Shown: positions 16,447-25,739, counted from the stretch's first letter. The stretch: 32,224 nucleotides of DNA from Flavobacteriales bacterium (GCA_013373595.1 JABXHO010000009.1:1-32224); one strand, 5' to 3'. Notes: generated by a model not told the origin, from the sequence alone. Made by a program: numbers and translations.

Positions 16447-18099
16447 CTACTCCACCGTATACACTTTCTCTCCAGCGATAAAAACGGTATTGGCAAAATT
16501 GTTTTTGAATGTTGGACGTTGCACAATCGCCTCGTTGAAAATCACGATAGTGGCATCTTTCCCTTCTTCAATTGTACCCAATTTATTCTCTTGAAATGCT
16601 CCCAAGGCAGCCCAAATTGTCATGCCTTTTAAACAATCGTCCAAAGAAATTGCTTCTTCCGGTAAGAAACCTTCAATGGGATAGTTTTCCGTTGTTTTTC
16701 TGTTCGTTGCAGAATGAATGGTTCGGAAAGGATCGGTATACTCAACTGGAAAGTCAGTTCCGATGATTAATGCACCGCAGCGTTCCAAAATGGTTTTGTA
16801 TGCGTATGATCCATGCATGCGCTCTTCTCCCAACCGCTTCACAGCCCAACGTTGATCTGTTGTGGCATGCGTAGGCTGAACACTCGCCATGGCACCACAG
16901 CTTTCGAGTAGATCGAAGTCATTTGGATCGATATGTTGAGCATGCTCGATGCGCCACCTGAAATCAGGATTTCGTTTGTAGGCATCGCCATAAATTTCAA
17001 AGAGAATCCGATTGGTAGAGTCGCCTATGGCATGCGTGTTCATTTGATAACCGATACGCTCACAGAAATCTGCAATGCGTTTGATTTCATTGACAGGTGT
17101 TGTGAGGTGACCAAAATGTCCGTGTCGGTCCGAATATTCTTCCTTCATGAATGCACCGCGACTTCCAACGGCTCCATCACCATAAACTTTAAAGCTTCGG
17201 ATGTACAAGTTTTTGTTCTCGTAAATTCCATTCTTTTCAGCAAAAGCCATGTTTTCCTCATCAGGAAGAAGCATTCCGTAGATGTTCAGCTTAAGTGTTC
17301 CATCATCCACCCATTTTTCAATGATTTTTCGATCACGAGAAGATAATCCAGCATCATGAACGCCTGTAATTCCGTAACTGAACAATTCGTTTTGAATGCC
17401 TTTCATGGTTTTGGTCAATTCCTTTTTCGGATACGCTGGCATCATATCGTAAATGGGCTTCATGGCATTATCGATAATCATTCCCGTAGGCGTCCCATCG
17501 TCATGATACAAAAAGTGTCCTCCCAAGTACTTTTCAGGAGCTGCATTCACTGTTTCAATTACATTTGATAGCTTTAGCAAGGTGTCGTTCACCAACATTG
17601 AGTGACCATCAATTCGAACCAAAGCAACTGGAACATCTGGAAAAACAGAATCCAATATCGCATTTGTTGGCAACTCATTTCCTTCGTCCCACAGTGATTG
17701 ATCCCATCCTGCACCGATGATGAATTTACGTTTGTGCTTCGCTTGGTATTTTTTGATGCGCATGATCATTTCCTGATACGATTCACAACCGAAGAGATTT
17801 ACACCAAGTTGCATCCGTGCGTACGACAACAAATGTCCGTGTCCATCCGTCAATCCTGGATAAACTTCTTTCAATCCTGCATCGATGTATTCATCAGCGC
17901 TGTATTTATTCAAAATTTGACGTTCGGCACCTAATTCAACAATTTTTCCATCCTTGATCGCCACTGCTTCAAACATATCGTCACTTTCATTCATGGTGTG
18001 AATGCGCGCGTTGTGGATCACTAAATCAACCGATTCGCCTTTCATGCAAGATTGGAGAAGGAGTGTGAGTAGGAGCAAAGAAGAAAATAGGTATTTCAT
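16447..18099 (-). CDS. Lipoprotein amidohydrolase of the YtcJ/deformylase-like group
   Basis: A 550-residue member of the metal-dependent amidohydrolase superfamily (TIM barrel). It has a lipoprotein signal with lipobox LQSC (Cys at about residue 18), so it should be anchored on the periplasmic side or at the outer membrane. The composite beta domain begins VDLVIHNARIHTMNESDD. The metal-binding HxH is in LTDGHGHLLSYARM. A likely carboxylated-lysine region is FKVYGDGAVGSRG. Further metal ligands are His in NTHAIGDS, His in RIEHAQH and Asp in IIGTDFPVEYTDP. Family members hydrolyse amide or formamide bonds of varied substrates, which cannot be predicted here. It is transcribed alone, convergent with the PorP operon. 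The ATG after the intergenic repeats fits the signal peptide well. Confidence 0.88.
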   Translation of the reverse strand: MKYLFSSLLLLTLLLQSCMKGESVDLVIHNARIHTMNESDDMFEAVAIKDGKIVELGAERQILNKYSADEYIDAGLKEVYPGLTDGHGHLLSYARMQLGVNLFGCESYQEMIMRIKKYQAKHKRKFIIGAGWDQSLWDEGNELPTNAILDSVFPDVPVALVRIDGHSMLVNDTLLKLSNVIETVNAAPEKYLGGHFLYHDDGTPTGMIIDNAMKPIYDMMPAYPKKELTKTMKGIQNELFSYGITGVHDAGLSSRDRKIIEKWVDDGTLKLNIYGMLLPDEENMAFAEKNGIYENKNLYIRSFKVYGDGAVGSRGAFMKEEYSDRHGHFGHLTTPVNEIKRIADFCERIGYQMNTHAIGDSTNRILFEIYGDAYKRNPDFRWRIEHAQHIDPNDFDLLESCGAMASVQPTHATTDQRWAVKRLGEERMHGSYAYKTILERCGALIIGTDFPVEYTDPFRTIHSATNRKTTENYPIEGFLPEEAISLDDCLKGMTIWAALGAFQENKLGTIEEGKDATIVIFNEAIVQRPTFKNNFANTVFIAGEKVYTVE

Positions 18100-18130
18100 T
18101 GAGTTGAATTTGAGGTAAAAATAGTTCTTT

Positions 18131-18191
18131 TCGATTTTCTGACCGTTCGATTTTCCGATTCGCTGTGCTTTCCGATTTTCTGATGGTTCGT
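18131..18191. repeat. Degenerate repeats around CGATTTTC
   Basis: Two units, CGATTTTCTGACCGTTCG at about 18133-18150 and CGATTTTCTGATGGTTCG at about 18174-18191, are separated by CGATTCGCTGTGC. They fill the gap between the amidohydrolase and the OLD-like gene. Related CGATTNTCTGA words recur at 20172 and, inverted, at 20355-20414. Confidence 0.45.
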
Positions 18192-18213
18192 GGTGTAGGA
18201 TTCGAGGCGTGTT

Positions 18214-19914
18214 TTATTTATTCCATTCGGCAATGGTTTCGTAGAGTACTTTGATTTCTTCGCTTAGCGAGAATTTGAAGTCTGCAAGAGTTCTGTTATC
18301 CCAACTTTGTGTGACTTTCTGAGCGTATATTTTTTTTGTTAATCCACTTTTACTTTGGAGTCTAAAATCTTCAATTGTTTTGTCATCTAAATAGTTTTCG
18401 AGAGTTCGGATTTCGGTATTGTCTTTTTTGTACCAAAGTCCAAGGTTATAATTGTTTTTGGAAAGTTTTTCAAATTCGTTTGCAACGAACTCCTTGGCTT
18501 TTTTAAAATTTGATTGATCTACTATGGTTCCATCATCTTTGCGAATGGCATCGCTATCAGTAATTAAATAAGCGTTTCTGCTGAAGCTAAACATGCTCAC
18601 GAGTTTCTTCAGTTCATCTTCTTCAGAATGGTCATTTTTCATCAAACATAGACTGTCGAGAAGGGTTCCACCGTACATTTGGAATTCATAGTGGGTTCCT
18701 TGGATTAGTTTTGGTAATTCGTTTTCGGCGATGTACATATCGAGCCATTTTTTTATGTAGACAACGTCACTTGGACCTTCAACCCAAATAATTCCATTTG
18801 CCTGAAGTATGTCTGAGCCCTTTGCTCCAAGATTGTCTAAAATTGAATGAGGATATTTTACTATTTGTCTAACATGGCTTACTATAGATTTTCGTTGGAT
18901 ACGTGCTCGTTTTTTATCGTGACTTATTAAAAATGTAGTGTCATTTAAGGATCTGTCAAATTCGTAAATTGAACACAATTCCGGATATTTAAGGAACTCG
19001 TCAATTAGAACTGTTGAATGCGAGCTTAGGAATATTTGTCTTGCTTTTGATTTTTTCGTTCCTTCTATTTTCCATTCATTAATTTCTTTCCAGGAACTTT
19101 TTTTGAACCAATCGACCCATTTTTTCTCAATTTTGTCAAAAAGTTCAGATGATTTTCCAATTAGAGGGATTTTTCCTCTATTCGAAATCCAAATCATTAT
19201 TTCAAAAACTCTTCTAAGAATCCTGGGCTCTAGATGTACTTCGGGTTCGTCAATACAGACAGCGCCACCGCGCGTTTGAAAGTAATCCATAAGAAGGTTT
19301 GAAACCGAAAAGAAACCAGAGGACCAATCTTCAAAATTACCAACTGGTATTCCATCTGTTCCTCTATCGGCATTGTCTTGAATTGTAAACCATTCTGTAA
19401 TACTTCCCTCTCTAAACGAAAAATCTAGTTGAAATATATACGTTACACAAAAGCTTAATATGGCTGGCAGAGAGTTACTCCTTCCAATATTATTTAGCTT
19501 ATCCTTAAAAGAAAGAATTGAAGGATCATGAGAAATATACCCCGCACTGTAATGCTTAAAGTTTCCCTTAACATGAAGTCGATTTCGAAATGTAATGTTA
19601 TGATACTCAAGTTCAATAACAATGTCGTTATTAGAATTTGGTTGAGAGGACTGTGAATCACGCGGTTCACGAACGATTAAATCAGGTAAAACGTTTCGAC
19701 TAATGGATTTATTACCGAGTTGATAGCAGAAGGTGTTAGTCGGACGATCATATATTGAAATGACGTCGAGATCACACATAGCTCGAAATACATTACTCTT
19801 TCCGCTTCCATTTTTTCCAATAAACAGATTGAATTGCTTGAAGTCTTTTAATTCGCTGGTGCCTAATGGACCAAAGCTGTAAACATTTCTAAGATCGATG
19901 CTTTTAAACCACAT
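18214..19914 (-). CDS. OLD-family ATPase with TOPRIM nuclease domain
   Basis: A 566-residue protein with an SMC/ABC-type ATPase half. The P-loop GKNGSGKSN is at 33-41, a signature-like WSSGFFSVSNLL at 197-208, Walker B CIDEPEVHLEP at 220-230, and an H-loop His in FLSSHST at about 299. The second half is a TOPRIM domain: IIWVEGPSDVVYIKKWL (catalytic Glu379), ITDSDA (Asp453 and Asp455) and EIRTLENYL (501-509). OLD proteins couple ATP hydrolysis to DNA nicking or cleavage, and several act against phages (P2 Old, and GajA in Gabija). No UvrD/GajB helicase gene is adjacent, so this looks like a solitary class-1-type OLD. It is flanked by repeat-rich junk and by inverted copies of a 22-bp palindrome, suggesting an acquired gene. 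A defence role is inferred. Confidence 0.85.
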   Translation of the reverse strand: MWFKSIDLRNVYSFGPLGTSELKDFKQFNLFIGKNGSGKSNVFRAMCDLDVISIYDRPTNTFCYQLGNKSISRNVLPDLIVREPRDSQSSQPNSNNDIVIELEYHNITFRNRLHVKGNFKHYSAGYISHDPSILSFKDKLNNIGRSNSLPAILSFCVTYIFQLDFSFREGSITEWFTIQDNADRGTDGIPVGNFEDWSSGFFSVSNLLMDYFQTRGGAVCIDEPEVHLEPRILRRVFEIMIWISNRGKIPLIGKSSELFDKIEKKWVDWFKKSSWKEINEWKIEGTKKSKARQIFLSSHSTVLIDEFLKYPELCSIYEFDRSLNDTTFLISHDKKRARIQRKSIVSHVRQIVKYPHSILDNLGAKGSDILQANGIIWVEGPSDVVYIKKWLDMYIAENELPKLIQGTHYEFQMYGGTLLDSLCLMKNDHSEEDELKKLVSMFSFSRNAYLITDSDAIRKDDGTIVDQSNFKKAKEFVANEFEKLSKNNYNLGLWYKKDNTEIRTLENYLDDKTIEDFRLQSKSGLTKKIYAQKVTQSWDNRTLADFKFSLSEEIKVLYETIAEWNK

Positions 19915-20273
19915 TGTTTTGTTTTAAGTAATCAAAGCTTTTTCTTAAAAGTACCTTTTATTTTTTCAGTGCCAAGTTTCAGAATGACTTTCCTCTCCGC
20001 TGATAAATAGGTTTTTGGAAACGACTGTCGCGCCCAGACGGAGAGCGGCAGCTTTTGGCGATGCAGTGCGTTATGGAACAGGTTATTGTGAGTAAGTTTA
20101 CCAGCAAGAGCCTCGTGGAATAGGGCTGCATGACAAAACTAGAGCTTGTAGGCTGAGATGGCGCCCATTTCGATTATCTGATTCGCTTCGCGGCTGCCTT
20201 CAACGGTGTCCGACCGTTTCACTTTATGACTTTCCGACTATCTGAGGGGTGAGGCTCTCGAACCCCAGAATTC

Positions 20274-20303
20274 GGACTTCGACTGCGCTCAGTCCTCGGT
20301 TTT
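20274..20303. repeat. 22-bp palindromic repeat, copy B, with T-run
   Basis: GGACTTCGACTGCGCTCAGT followed by CC is the reverse complement of copy A at 16329 except for one base. The ends GGACT/AGTCC pair, and TCGGTTTTTTG follows, so it could act as a plus-strand terminator although no plus-strand gene precedes it. Confidence 0.65.
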
Positions 20304-20354
20304 TTGTTTACGAGGTTACACTTTTAACCAATTCTAGATCGTGTACCACCAAAC

Positions 20355-20414
20355 GTCGAACAATCGGACAATCGAACAATCGAACAATCGGATCATCCAA
20401 TCATCCAACAATCT
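20355..20414. repeat. Degenerate 9-nt tandem repeat tract
   Basis: Units of the form ACAATCGAA / ACAATCGGA / ATCATCCAA follow one another about six to seven times immediately upstream of valS. The units are too short and too variable, and lack spacers, so this is not a CRISPR array. Confidence 0.7.
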
Positions 20415-20460
20415 CAAAAAAACAATCAACCAACGCTATGCCTACCTGATATGGAATTAC

Positions 20461-20468
20461 TAACTTTG
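20461..20468 (+). promoter_or_regulatory. valS promoter -7 element TAACTTTG
   Basis: TAACTTTG is identical to the element before the type-B cargo gene and ends 20 nt before the valS ATG. No clear -33 box was found. Confidence 0.6.
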
Positions 20469-20488
20469 AACCTCAATAAATTTTACAA

Positions 20489-23113
20489 ATGGAAACACCA
20501 AAAACGTATGAGCCGCAACAGGCGGAAGAGAAGTGGTATGAGCATTGGATGGAAAAAGGTTATTTTCATTCAGAACCAGATGAGCGCGAAGCTTATACGG
20601 TCGTCATTCCTCCTCCTAACGTAACAGGTGTTTTGCACATGGGACACATGTTGAACAATACGATTCAGGATGTGTTGGTGCGACGTGCGCGTATGCAGGG
20701 AAAAAATGCATGTTGGGTTCCGGGAACGGATCACGCATCGATTGCTACGGAAGCGAAAGTAGTGCATAAACTGCGTGCTGAAGGAATCAAGAAATCAGAT
20801 TTGACACGTGATGAATTCTTGGCGCATGCATTCGAATGGAAAGACAAGCACGGAGGAATCATTTTGGAGCAATTGAAAAAGCTCGGAGCTTCTTGTGATT
20901 GGGAACGCACGAGCTTCACGATGGACCCGCAGTACTCGGAATCGGTATTGGATGTATTCATCGATTTATACAAGAAAGGAAAGATTTACCGTGGATTGCG
21001 CATGGTGAACTGGGACCCTGAGGCGTTGACAGCGCTTTCGGATGAAGAGGTAATGCACAAAGAAGTGAACTCGAAGTTGTTCTACGTTCGCTATAAAATT
21101 GCAGGATCGGAAGACGATTGGTTAACGATTGCCACGACGCGTCCAGAGACAATTTTGGGAGATTCAGCGATCTGTATTCACCCAGAAGACGAGCGTTTCA
21201 AGCACTTGCATGGAAAACAAGCGATTGTGCCGATTGCTAACCGTACCATTCCCATTGTATTGGATGAATACGTAGAAATGGAATTCGGAACGGGATGTTT
21301 GAAAGTAACGCCTGCACACGATACCAACGATTACGAGCTTGGTAAAAAGCACAATTTGGAAACGATTGACATTTTGAATGCCAACGGAACCATCAACGAA
21401 AAAGGACTTCACTACGAAGGACAAGATCGTTTTGAAGCACGTAAGTCGATTGAGAAAGAGTTGTACGACAAAGGATATTTGGTGAAAACCGAAGATCACA
21501 TCAATAAAGTTGGATTCTCGGAGCGAACGAATGCGGCAATTGAGCCTCGTTTGTCATTGCAGTGGTTTGTAGACATGAAAGAGTTGTCTGCACCAGCTTT
21601 GGAGAACGTAATGAATGGAAACATTCAGTTCCACCCAGAGAAATTCAAGAATACGTACCGTCACTGGATGGAAAACATCAAAGATTGGTGTATTTCTCGC
21701 CAATTGTGGTGGGGACATCAAATTCCAGCGTGGTATTACGGCGAAGGAATGGAAGATTTCGTTGTTGCTAAAACGGAAGAAGAAGCATTGGCTTTGGCCA
21801 ACGAAAAAGCGGGACGTGCAATTTCAAAAGATGAATTGAAACGCGACGAAGATGTACTGGATACGTGGTTCTCGAGCTGGTTGTGGCCCATTTCGGTTTT
21901 CGATGGTTTGACTAATCCTGAAAACGAAGAAATCAAGTATTACTACCCAACGAATGATTTGGTGACAGCACCAGAAATCATGTTCTTCTGGGTAGCGCGA
22001 ATGATTATCGCAGGATACGAATACATGGATGAGATTCCATTCAAGAATGTGTACTACACAGGAATTGTACGCGATAAGCTCGGACGTAAAATGTCGAAAT
22101 CGCTCGGAAACTCACCTGATCCAATTGAATTGATCAACAAATACGGAGCAGACGGTGTTCGTATGGGTGTATTGATTTCGTCTCCAGCAGGAAATGACTT
22201 GCCGTTCGATAGTTCGCAATGTGAGCAAGGACGTAACTTCTCGAATAAACTGTGGAATGCTTTCCGCTTGGTGGATTCATGGGAAGTAAACAACGATTTG
22301 GAGCAACCAGAATCATCGATTCGTGCCATTGAGTGGTTCGAAGCGCGATTCAATCAAGAGTTGGCGAACATCAACGAATTGTTCGATAAATTTAAGATTT
22401 CGGAAGCCCTCATGTCGATTTACAAATTGGCATGGACGGATTTCTGCTCGTGGTATTTGGAAATGGTGAAGCCTGGTTATCAGCACCCAATTGATGCGAA
22501 AACTTTGGAAGCAACGAAAGATTTCTTCGAGAACATCTTGAAAGTATTGCAACCATACATGCCATTTATCGCGGAAGAATTGTGGCATTTGTTGCGCGAA
22601 CGCGATGGACAAGACATCATCGTGGCTAGTTGGCCAGAGGTGAAGGAAGTGAATATGGATTCGTTGTCGCAATTTGCGCTGGTAGAGGAAGTGATCACAA
22701 ACATCCGTAACATCCGCAAGAAAAACAACATTGCCAATAAGGTGAAATTGGAACTCTTCGTGAAGAAGAACAAGGACTTGAATACGCGTTTCGATTCAGT
22801 AATCGTGAAAATGGGGAACTTGTCGCACTTGGATTACACGGAAGAGAAAATCGCGAACTCGAATACGTTTGTAGTAGATCAAAATGAGTACTTCGTGCCA
22901 TTCGGAGATTCCATCGATGTGGAAGCTGAAAAGGAAAAATTGACGAAAGAACTCGACTACACAAAAGGTTTCTTGCAATCGGTTCAACGAAAGCTTCAAA
23001 ACGAAAAATTTGTGAGTGGAGCACCTGAGCAAGTGGTTGCCATGGAACGCAAGAAAGAAGCAGATGCTTTGGGAACAATTGCTGTTCTTGAGGAGAAGTT
23101 GGCAAGTTTATAA
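20489..23113 (+). CDS. valS: Valine-tRNA ligase
   Basis: An 874-residue class I aminoacyl-tRNA synthetase that charges tRNA-Val with valine in the cytosol. The HIGH motif appears in [18 protein letters not shown] (about 48-60). The editing (CP1) domain covers about 180-400, including [19 protein letters not shown] and [19 protein letters not shown]. The KMSKS motif is at about 534 ([17 protein letters not shown]). The anticodon-binding domain follows, and the C-terminal coiled coil typical of ValRS runs from about residue 810 ([18 protein letters not shown]). Length and motif order are normal and no key residue is missing. It has its own promoter, and a LURP-one-like gene starts 15 nt after its stop. 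Confidence 0.98.
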   Translation: METPKTYEPQQAEEKWYEHWMEKGYFHSEPDEREAYTVVIPPPNVTGVLHMGHMLNNTIQDVLVRRARMQGKNACWVPGTDHASIATEAKVVHKLRAEGIKKSDLTRDEFLAHAFEWKDKHGGIILEQLKKLGASCDWERTSFTMDPQYSESVLDVFIDLYKKGKIYRGLRMVNWDPEALTALSDEEVMHKEVNSKLFYVRYKIAGSEDDWLTIATTRPETILGDSAICIHPEDERFKHLHGKQAIVPIANRTIPIVLDEYVEMEFGTGCLKVTPAHDTNDYELGKKHNLETIDILNANGTINEKGLHYEGQDRFEARKSIEKELYDKGYLVKTEDHINKVGFSERTNAAIEPRLSLQWFVDMKELSAPALENVMNGNIQFHPEKFKNTYRHWMENIKDWCISRQLWWGHQIPAWYYGEGMEDFVVAKTEEEALALANEKAGRAISKDELKRDEDVLDTWFSSWLWPISVFDGLTNPENEEIKYYYPTNDLVTAPEIMFFWVARMIIAGYEYMDEIPFKNVYYTGIVRDKLGRKMSKSLGNSPDPIELINKYGADGVRMGVLISSPAGNDLPFDSSQCEQGRNFSNKLWNAFRLVDSWEVNNDLEQPESSIRAIEWFEARFNQELANINELFDKFKISEALMSIYKLAWTDFCSWYLEMVKPGYQHPIDAKTLEATKDFFENILKVLQPYMPFIAEELWHLLRERDGQDIIVASWPEVKEVNMDSLSQFALVEEVITNIRNIRKKNNIANKVKLELFVKKNKDLNTRFDSVIVKMGNLSHLDYTEEKIANSNTFVVDQNEYFVPFGDSIDVEAEKEKLTKELDYTKGFLQSVQRKLQNEKFVSGAPEQVVAMERKKEADALGTIAVLEEKLASL

Positions 23114-23128
23114 TTTTTAAATAGAAAG

Positions 23129-23776
23129 ATGTCAAACGACCAACTACTTGATACCGAAGTAAGAAACGTGGAGAATACAATGGAGACTTTTACGTTTCCT
23201 TTGCAGTTTGAGTTTAAGATTACTTCAATAGCAAACGATTTCAGAGCAACTGATGCGACGGGTAAAAACTTGGGTTACGTCCGTCAGAAGATGTTTAAGT
23301 TCAAGGAAGCGATTTCTGTTTTTTCAGACGAGTCGAAGCGTGATGTTTTGTATAAAATTGATGCCGATCGTGTGATCGATTTCAACGCTAACTATGCATT
23401 TACCGATGCAGGAGGTAAGCATCTCGGTCGTGTAGGAAGAAGAGGGGCGAAGTCGATTCTGAAGGCGCATTACGAAGTATTCGACACGAACGAGGAAAAG
23501 GAATTTCTCATTCAAGAAGAGAATCCATGGTCAAAATTCTTTGATGCATTGCTCGGAGAAGTACCGGTTCTTGGAGTGTTTACAGGCTATTTTTTCAATC
23601 CAAAGTACATTGTTACACGAGGAGATGGAACGCAAGTAGCACGTTTATCGAAGGAAAAATCATTTTTTGGACGCCGATTCAAATTGGATCAGTTGTCAGA
23701 AATGCAAAAAGGTGAAGATGAGCGTTTATTGCTAGGGTTGATGATGATGTCCTTGTTGGAACGTCGACGCGGCTAA
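23129..23776 (+). CDS. LURP-one/scramblase-like protein
   Basis: A 215-residue protein resembling the tubby-like beta-barrel of the LURP-one-related/phospholipid scramblase superfamily. Repeated strands include FRATDATGKNLGYVRQKMFK, YAFTDAGGKHLGRVGRR and YIVTRGDGTQVARLSKEKSF. The hydrophobic stretch FFDALLGEVPVLGVFTGYFF (about 137-156) and an Met/Leu-rich end may contact membrane. No signal peptide is seen. Function in bacteria is not established. It follows valS by 15 nt and is followed by a good terminator, so it is probably co-transcribed with valS. Confidence 0.7.
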   Translation: MSNDQLLDTEVRNVENTMETFTFPLQFEFKITSIANDFRATDATGKNLGYVRQKMFKFKEAISVFSDESKRDVLYKIDADRVIDFNANYAFTDAGGKHLGRVGRRGAKSILKAHYEVFDTNEEKEFLIQEENPWSKFFDALLGEVPVLGVFTGYFFNPKYIVTRGDGTQVARLSKEKSFFGRRFKLDQLSEMQKGEDERLLLGLMMMSLLERRRG

Positions 23777-23801
23777 TAGGTTGGCAAGAGATAGAAACTA
23801 G

Positions 23802-23833
23802 AGGATCTTTCGGTTACGGAAGGTCCTTTTTTT
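23802..23833 (+). terminator. Intrinsic terminator of the valS operon
   Basis: AGGATCTTTC pairs with GGAAGGTCCT (10 bp, two G-U pairs) over the loop GGTTAC, followed by a run of T to position 23833. It lies 26 nt after the LURP-one-like stop. Confidence 0.85.
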
Positions 23834-23917
23834 GTGCGGGTTAGGTTCAGCAATTTCTTTGATTTTTTTCTTTTAATCGATGTGAAACTCTACTTTGTTG
23901 GAAATAAATTGAGTTAT

Positions 23918-23956
23918 GCTAGCGAAGCATGGCAACTACTTCGCAGCGGAGATGAT
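23918..23956. repeat. Hairpin repeat, copy 1 (upstream of LRR gene)
   Basis: GCTAGCGAAG and CTTCGCAGC pair around an 11-nt loop with one bulged base. The same unit recurs at 24957 and, more diverged, at 25056. Confidence 0.7.
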
Positions 23957-23968
23957 ACGAATTTTATG

Positions 23969-23976
23969 TAACTTCG
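23969..23976 (+). promoter_or_regulatory. -7-like element TAACTTCG for the LRR gene
   Basis: It has one mismatch from TAnnTTTG and lies 21 nt before the ATG, the same spacing as the valS promoter. Confidence 0.4.
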
Positions 23977-23997
23977 AATGGAAGTAAAATTGTTAAC

Positions 23998-24924
23998 ATG
24001 AAAGGTACAATTCTCATTGCGCTGGTGCTAGTGTTCTCTGGTGTAAATGCACAAAATGTCAATATCCCTGATACAAATTTCAAAGCTTATTTGGTTGGCA
24101 ACTCTCAGATCAATACTAACGGTGATTCTGAAATTCAGGTAAGCGAAGCCAACGCTTGTACAGAAACTATTTTGTGTTCTGGGATGGGGATCTCAGATCT
24201 TACGGGAATCGAAGCCTTTACATCGATATATTATTTACAGTGCAGTAATAACAATCTTACGTCTTTAGATGTTAGCAATAATAGTAATTTGACCTATTTG
24301 TTATGTTGGTCGAATCAACTAACATCATTGGATGTTTCCAGTAATGTGAATTTGGTAAACCTATCGGTCGCGTTTAATTTGATTACCAGTCTCGATTTGA
24401 GTCATAATACAGCATTGACAACACTGAATGTTAAAGAGAATCAGATATCAAATCTTGATATTAGTGAGAATGTCAATTTGAATAACATAAACGTCAGGAA
24501 TAACGAGTTAATGAGTTTGAATCTTGCGAATGGAAACAACGAGAATTTCATCCTATTGAGTACGCTGAATAACCCTGAATTGTCATGTATTCAGGTGGAT
24601 GATGCTAATTACAGTGCTGCTAATTGGAATTCTGGAAACTTTTATTTCGACGCGAATCATTCATTTGATGAGAGTTGTTTTTTAGATGTAAATGAAGATT
24701 ACTTTAACGCTGAAATCATCATTTATCCGAACCCTGCCTCCAGTCAAATTACTGTAATTACGGATGCAGAGTTTGATGGAATTACCATTGTGAATGCGCA
24801 AGGAGCCGTTGTATTGACGACAACATCGAAAACAGTTGCGATTGACCGGTTAACGCAAGGTGTTTACTTCATGGAAATGCGTTCGGGCAGCAATCGTCAT
24901 TTTCGACGATTTGTTAAGGAGTGA
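23998..24924 (+). CDS. Secreted leucine-rich-repeat protein with type-A T9SS sorting domain
   Basis: A 308-residue protein with signal peptide MKGTILIALVLVFSGVNAQ. After a short N-terminal cap (VNIPDTNFKAYLVGNSQINT, typical of Bacteroidota LRR proteins) come about five 21-residue leucine-rich repeats at about 78-185, such as LTYLLCWSNQLTSLDVSSN and LTTLNVKENQISNLDISEN. A Cys-containing cap follows (LSCIQVDDANYSAANW). The C-terminal type-A T9SS domain has IIIYPNPASSQITVITDA and TQGVYFMEMRSG. It is probably exported and attached to the surface, where LRRs would bind a protein or glycan; no enzyme domain is seen. It stands alone between copies of a hairpin repeat. Confidence 0.88.
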   Translation: MKGTILIALVLVFSGVNAQNVNIPDTNFKAYLVGNSQINTNGDSEIQVSEANACTETILCSGMGISDLTGIEAFTSIYYLQCSNNNLTSLDVSNNSNLTYLLCWSNQLTSLDVSSNVNLVNLSVAFNLITSLDLSHNTALTTLNVKENQISNLDISENVNLNNINVRNNELMSLNLANGNNENFILLSTLNNPELSCIQVDDANYSAANWNSGNFYFDANHSFDESCFLDVNEDYFNAEIIIYPNPASSQITVITDAEFDGITIVNAQGAVVLTTTSKTVAIDRLTQGVYFMEMRSGSNRHFRRFVKE

Positions 24925-24956
24925 TGGTTGATTTGAAGGTTAGCAAGGGGAGTTGT

Positions 24957-24990
24957 GCTAGCGAAGCATTGCAACTACTTCGCAGCAGAT
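24957..24990. repeat. Hairpin repeat, copy 2 (downstream of LRR gene)
   Basis: It shares GCTAGCGAAGCAT, GCAACTACTTCGCAGC and the hairpin arms with copy 1, with one change in the loop (CATTGC for CATGGC). It begins 32 nt after the LRR stop codon. Confidence 0.7.
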
Positions 24991-25055
24991 CTTATTTGTC
25001 ATTGTTTCTAGTATTGTCTTCGAACGTTAAGTGGTAAGAAACTATACTTTCCGTT

Positions 25056-25092
25056 TGGGGAAGCATTGAAACTACTTTTTAGCGGAGACGAT
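25056..25092. repeat. Hairpin repeat, copy 3, diverged
   Basis: GGGGAAGCATTGAAACTACT, then TTTTAGCGGAGACGAT, follows the pattern of copies 1 and 2, including the AGCGGAGA-GAT tail of copy 1, but the stem-forming arms have decayed. Confidence 0.5.
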
Positions 25093-25100
25093 TTACAGTA

Positions 25101-25739
25101 TTAGCTGTAGATTTTTAATCCTTTGTAGTCAAAGCGATCAATTTTATCGTCTGCTAATTCATGGTTTATTTCTTCATTTCCATTCGTAAAGGCAACAACC
25201 GTCATTCCTGCATTTTTTGCCGCTAACATTCCTGTGTAAGAGTCTTCAATCACAATACAGTCTTTTGGATTGATATTTAATTTTTTTGCTGTTTTTAAAT
25301 ATATCGCGGGATCTGGCTTGCCCTTTTCTTCAAACTCAGCGGATGAAATAGTGTCGAACAAATGCGCAATGTCTAATTTGCGTAGAACAGTTGGTATTAT
25401 TCTGCTAGGGGAATTCGTCGCTAATCCAATTTTGTAATTGTCAGCTTTCAATTTTTCAATAAAGTCCTTTACTCCACTTATTTGACACTCTTCCGATTCA
25501 ATTAGTTCAATAACTTTTGATATAACGGATTGTTCTACCGTATCTAAGTCTTTATCTTTCCATGGGCTTTTATCGTACCAAAACTTAGTCACATCGGAAG
25601 TTGTCATAGATTTTGTTATTTCGGAGTGCTCTTCAGTGACTTCAACACCTAAAGAAGTGAAAACTTCGTATTCCGCTTGCTTCCACAGATTCTCAGAATC
25701 AACTATAACCCCATCCATGTCAAAAATGACAGCTTTCAT
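25101..25739 (-). CDS. HAD-superfamily sugar-phosphate phosphatase, HxpB/beta-phosphoglucomutase-like
   Basis: A 212-residue cytosolic HAD hydrolase with a helical subclass-I cap. Motif I is FDMDGVIVDSE, with the nucleophile Asp at about 8 and the acid/base Asp at about 10. Motif II is ATNSPSR, motif III is the Lys in GKPDPAIYL, and motif IV is VIEDSYTGMLAAKNAG. The cap contains KFWYDKSPW, which resembles the WYxxxPW of E. coli HxpB/YniC, a hexitol and 2-deoxyglucose-6-phosphate phosphatase. The exact substrate cannot be fixed from sequence. It lies 159 nt downstream of the lipoprotein gene and may be transcribed separately. A small hairpin TACAG-TATTAG-CTGTA overlaps its stop. Confidence 0.88.
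   Translation of the reverse strand: MKAVIFDMDGVIVDSENLWKQAEYEVFTSLGVEVTEEHSEITKSMTTSDVTKFWYDKSPWKDKDLDTVEQSVISKVIELIESEECQISGVKDFIEKLKADNYKIGLATNSPSRIIPTVLRKLDIAHLFDTISSAEFEEKGKPDPAIYLKTAKKLNINPKDCIVIEDSYTGMLAAKNAGMTVVAFTNGNEEINHELADDKIDRFDYKGLKIYS

Larger units (their letters stand above)
19915..20488. other. 574-nt intergenic region with several repeats
   Basis: No convincing gene is present. It contains an inverted repeat CTCTCCG (19993-19999) / CGGAGAG (20039-20045), fragments of the CGATTATCTGATTCGC type near 20172, palindromic repeat copy B at 20274-20295 followed by TCGGTTTTTTG, a 9-nt tandem repeat tract at 20355-20414, and the valS promoter at 20461. It separates divergent genes and looks like a graveyard of short repeats. 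Confidence 0.6.

Noticed and set aside
19993-20045. Possible structured RNA gene with CTCTCCG/CGGAGAG arms
   Set aside because: The arms are only 7 bp around a 39-nt loop, with no terminator or promoter; noted only as part of the repeat-rich intergenic region.
20355-20414. Possible CRISPR array
   Set aside because: The units are about 9 nt, variable and contiguous, with no spacers and no cas genes nearby.
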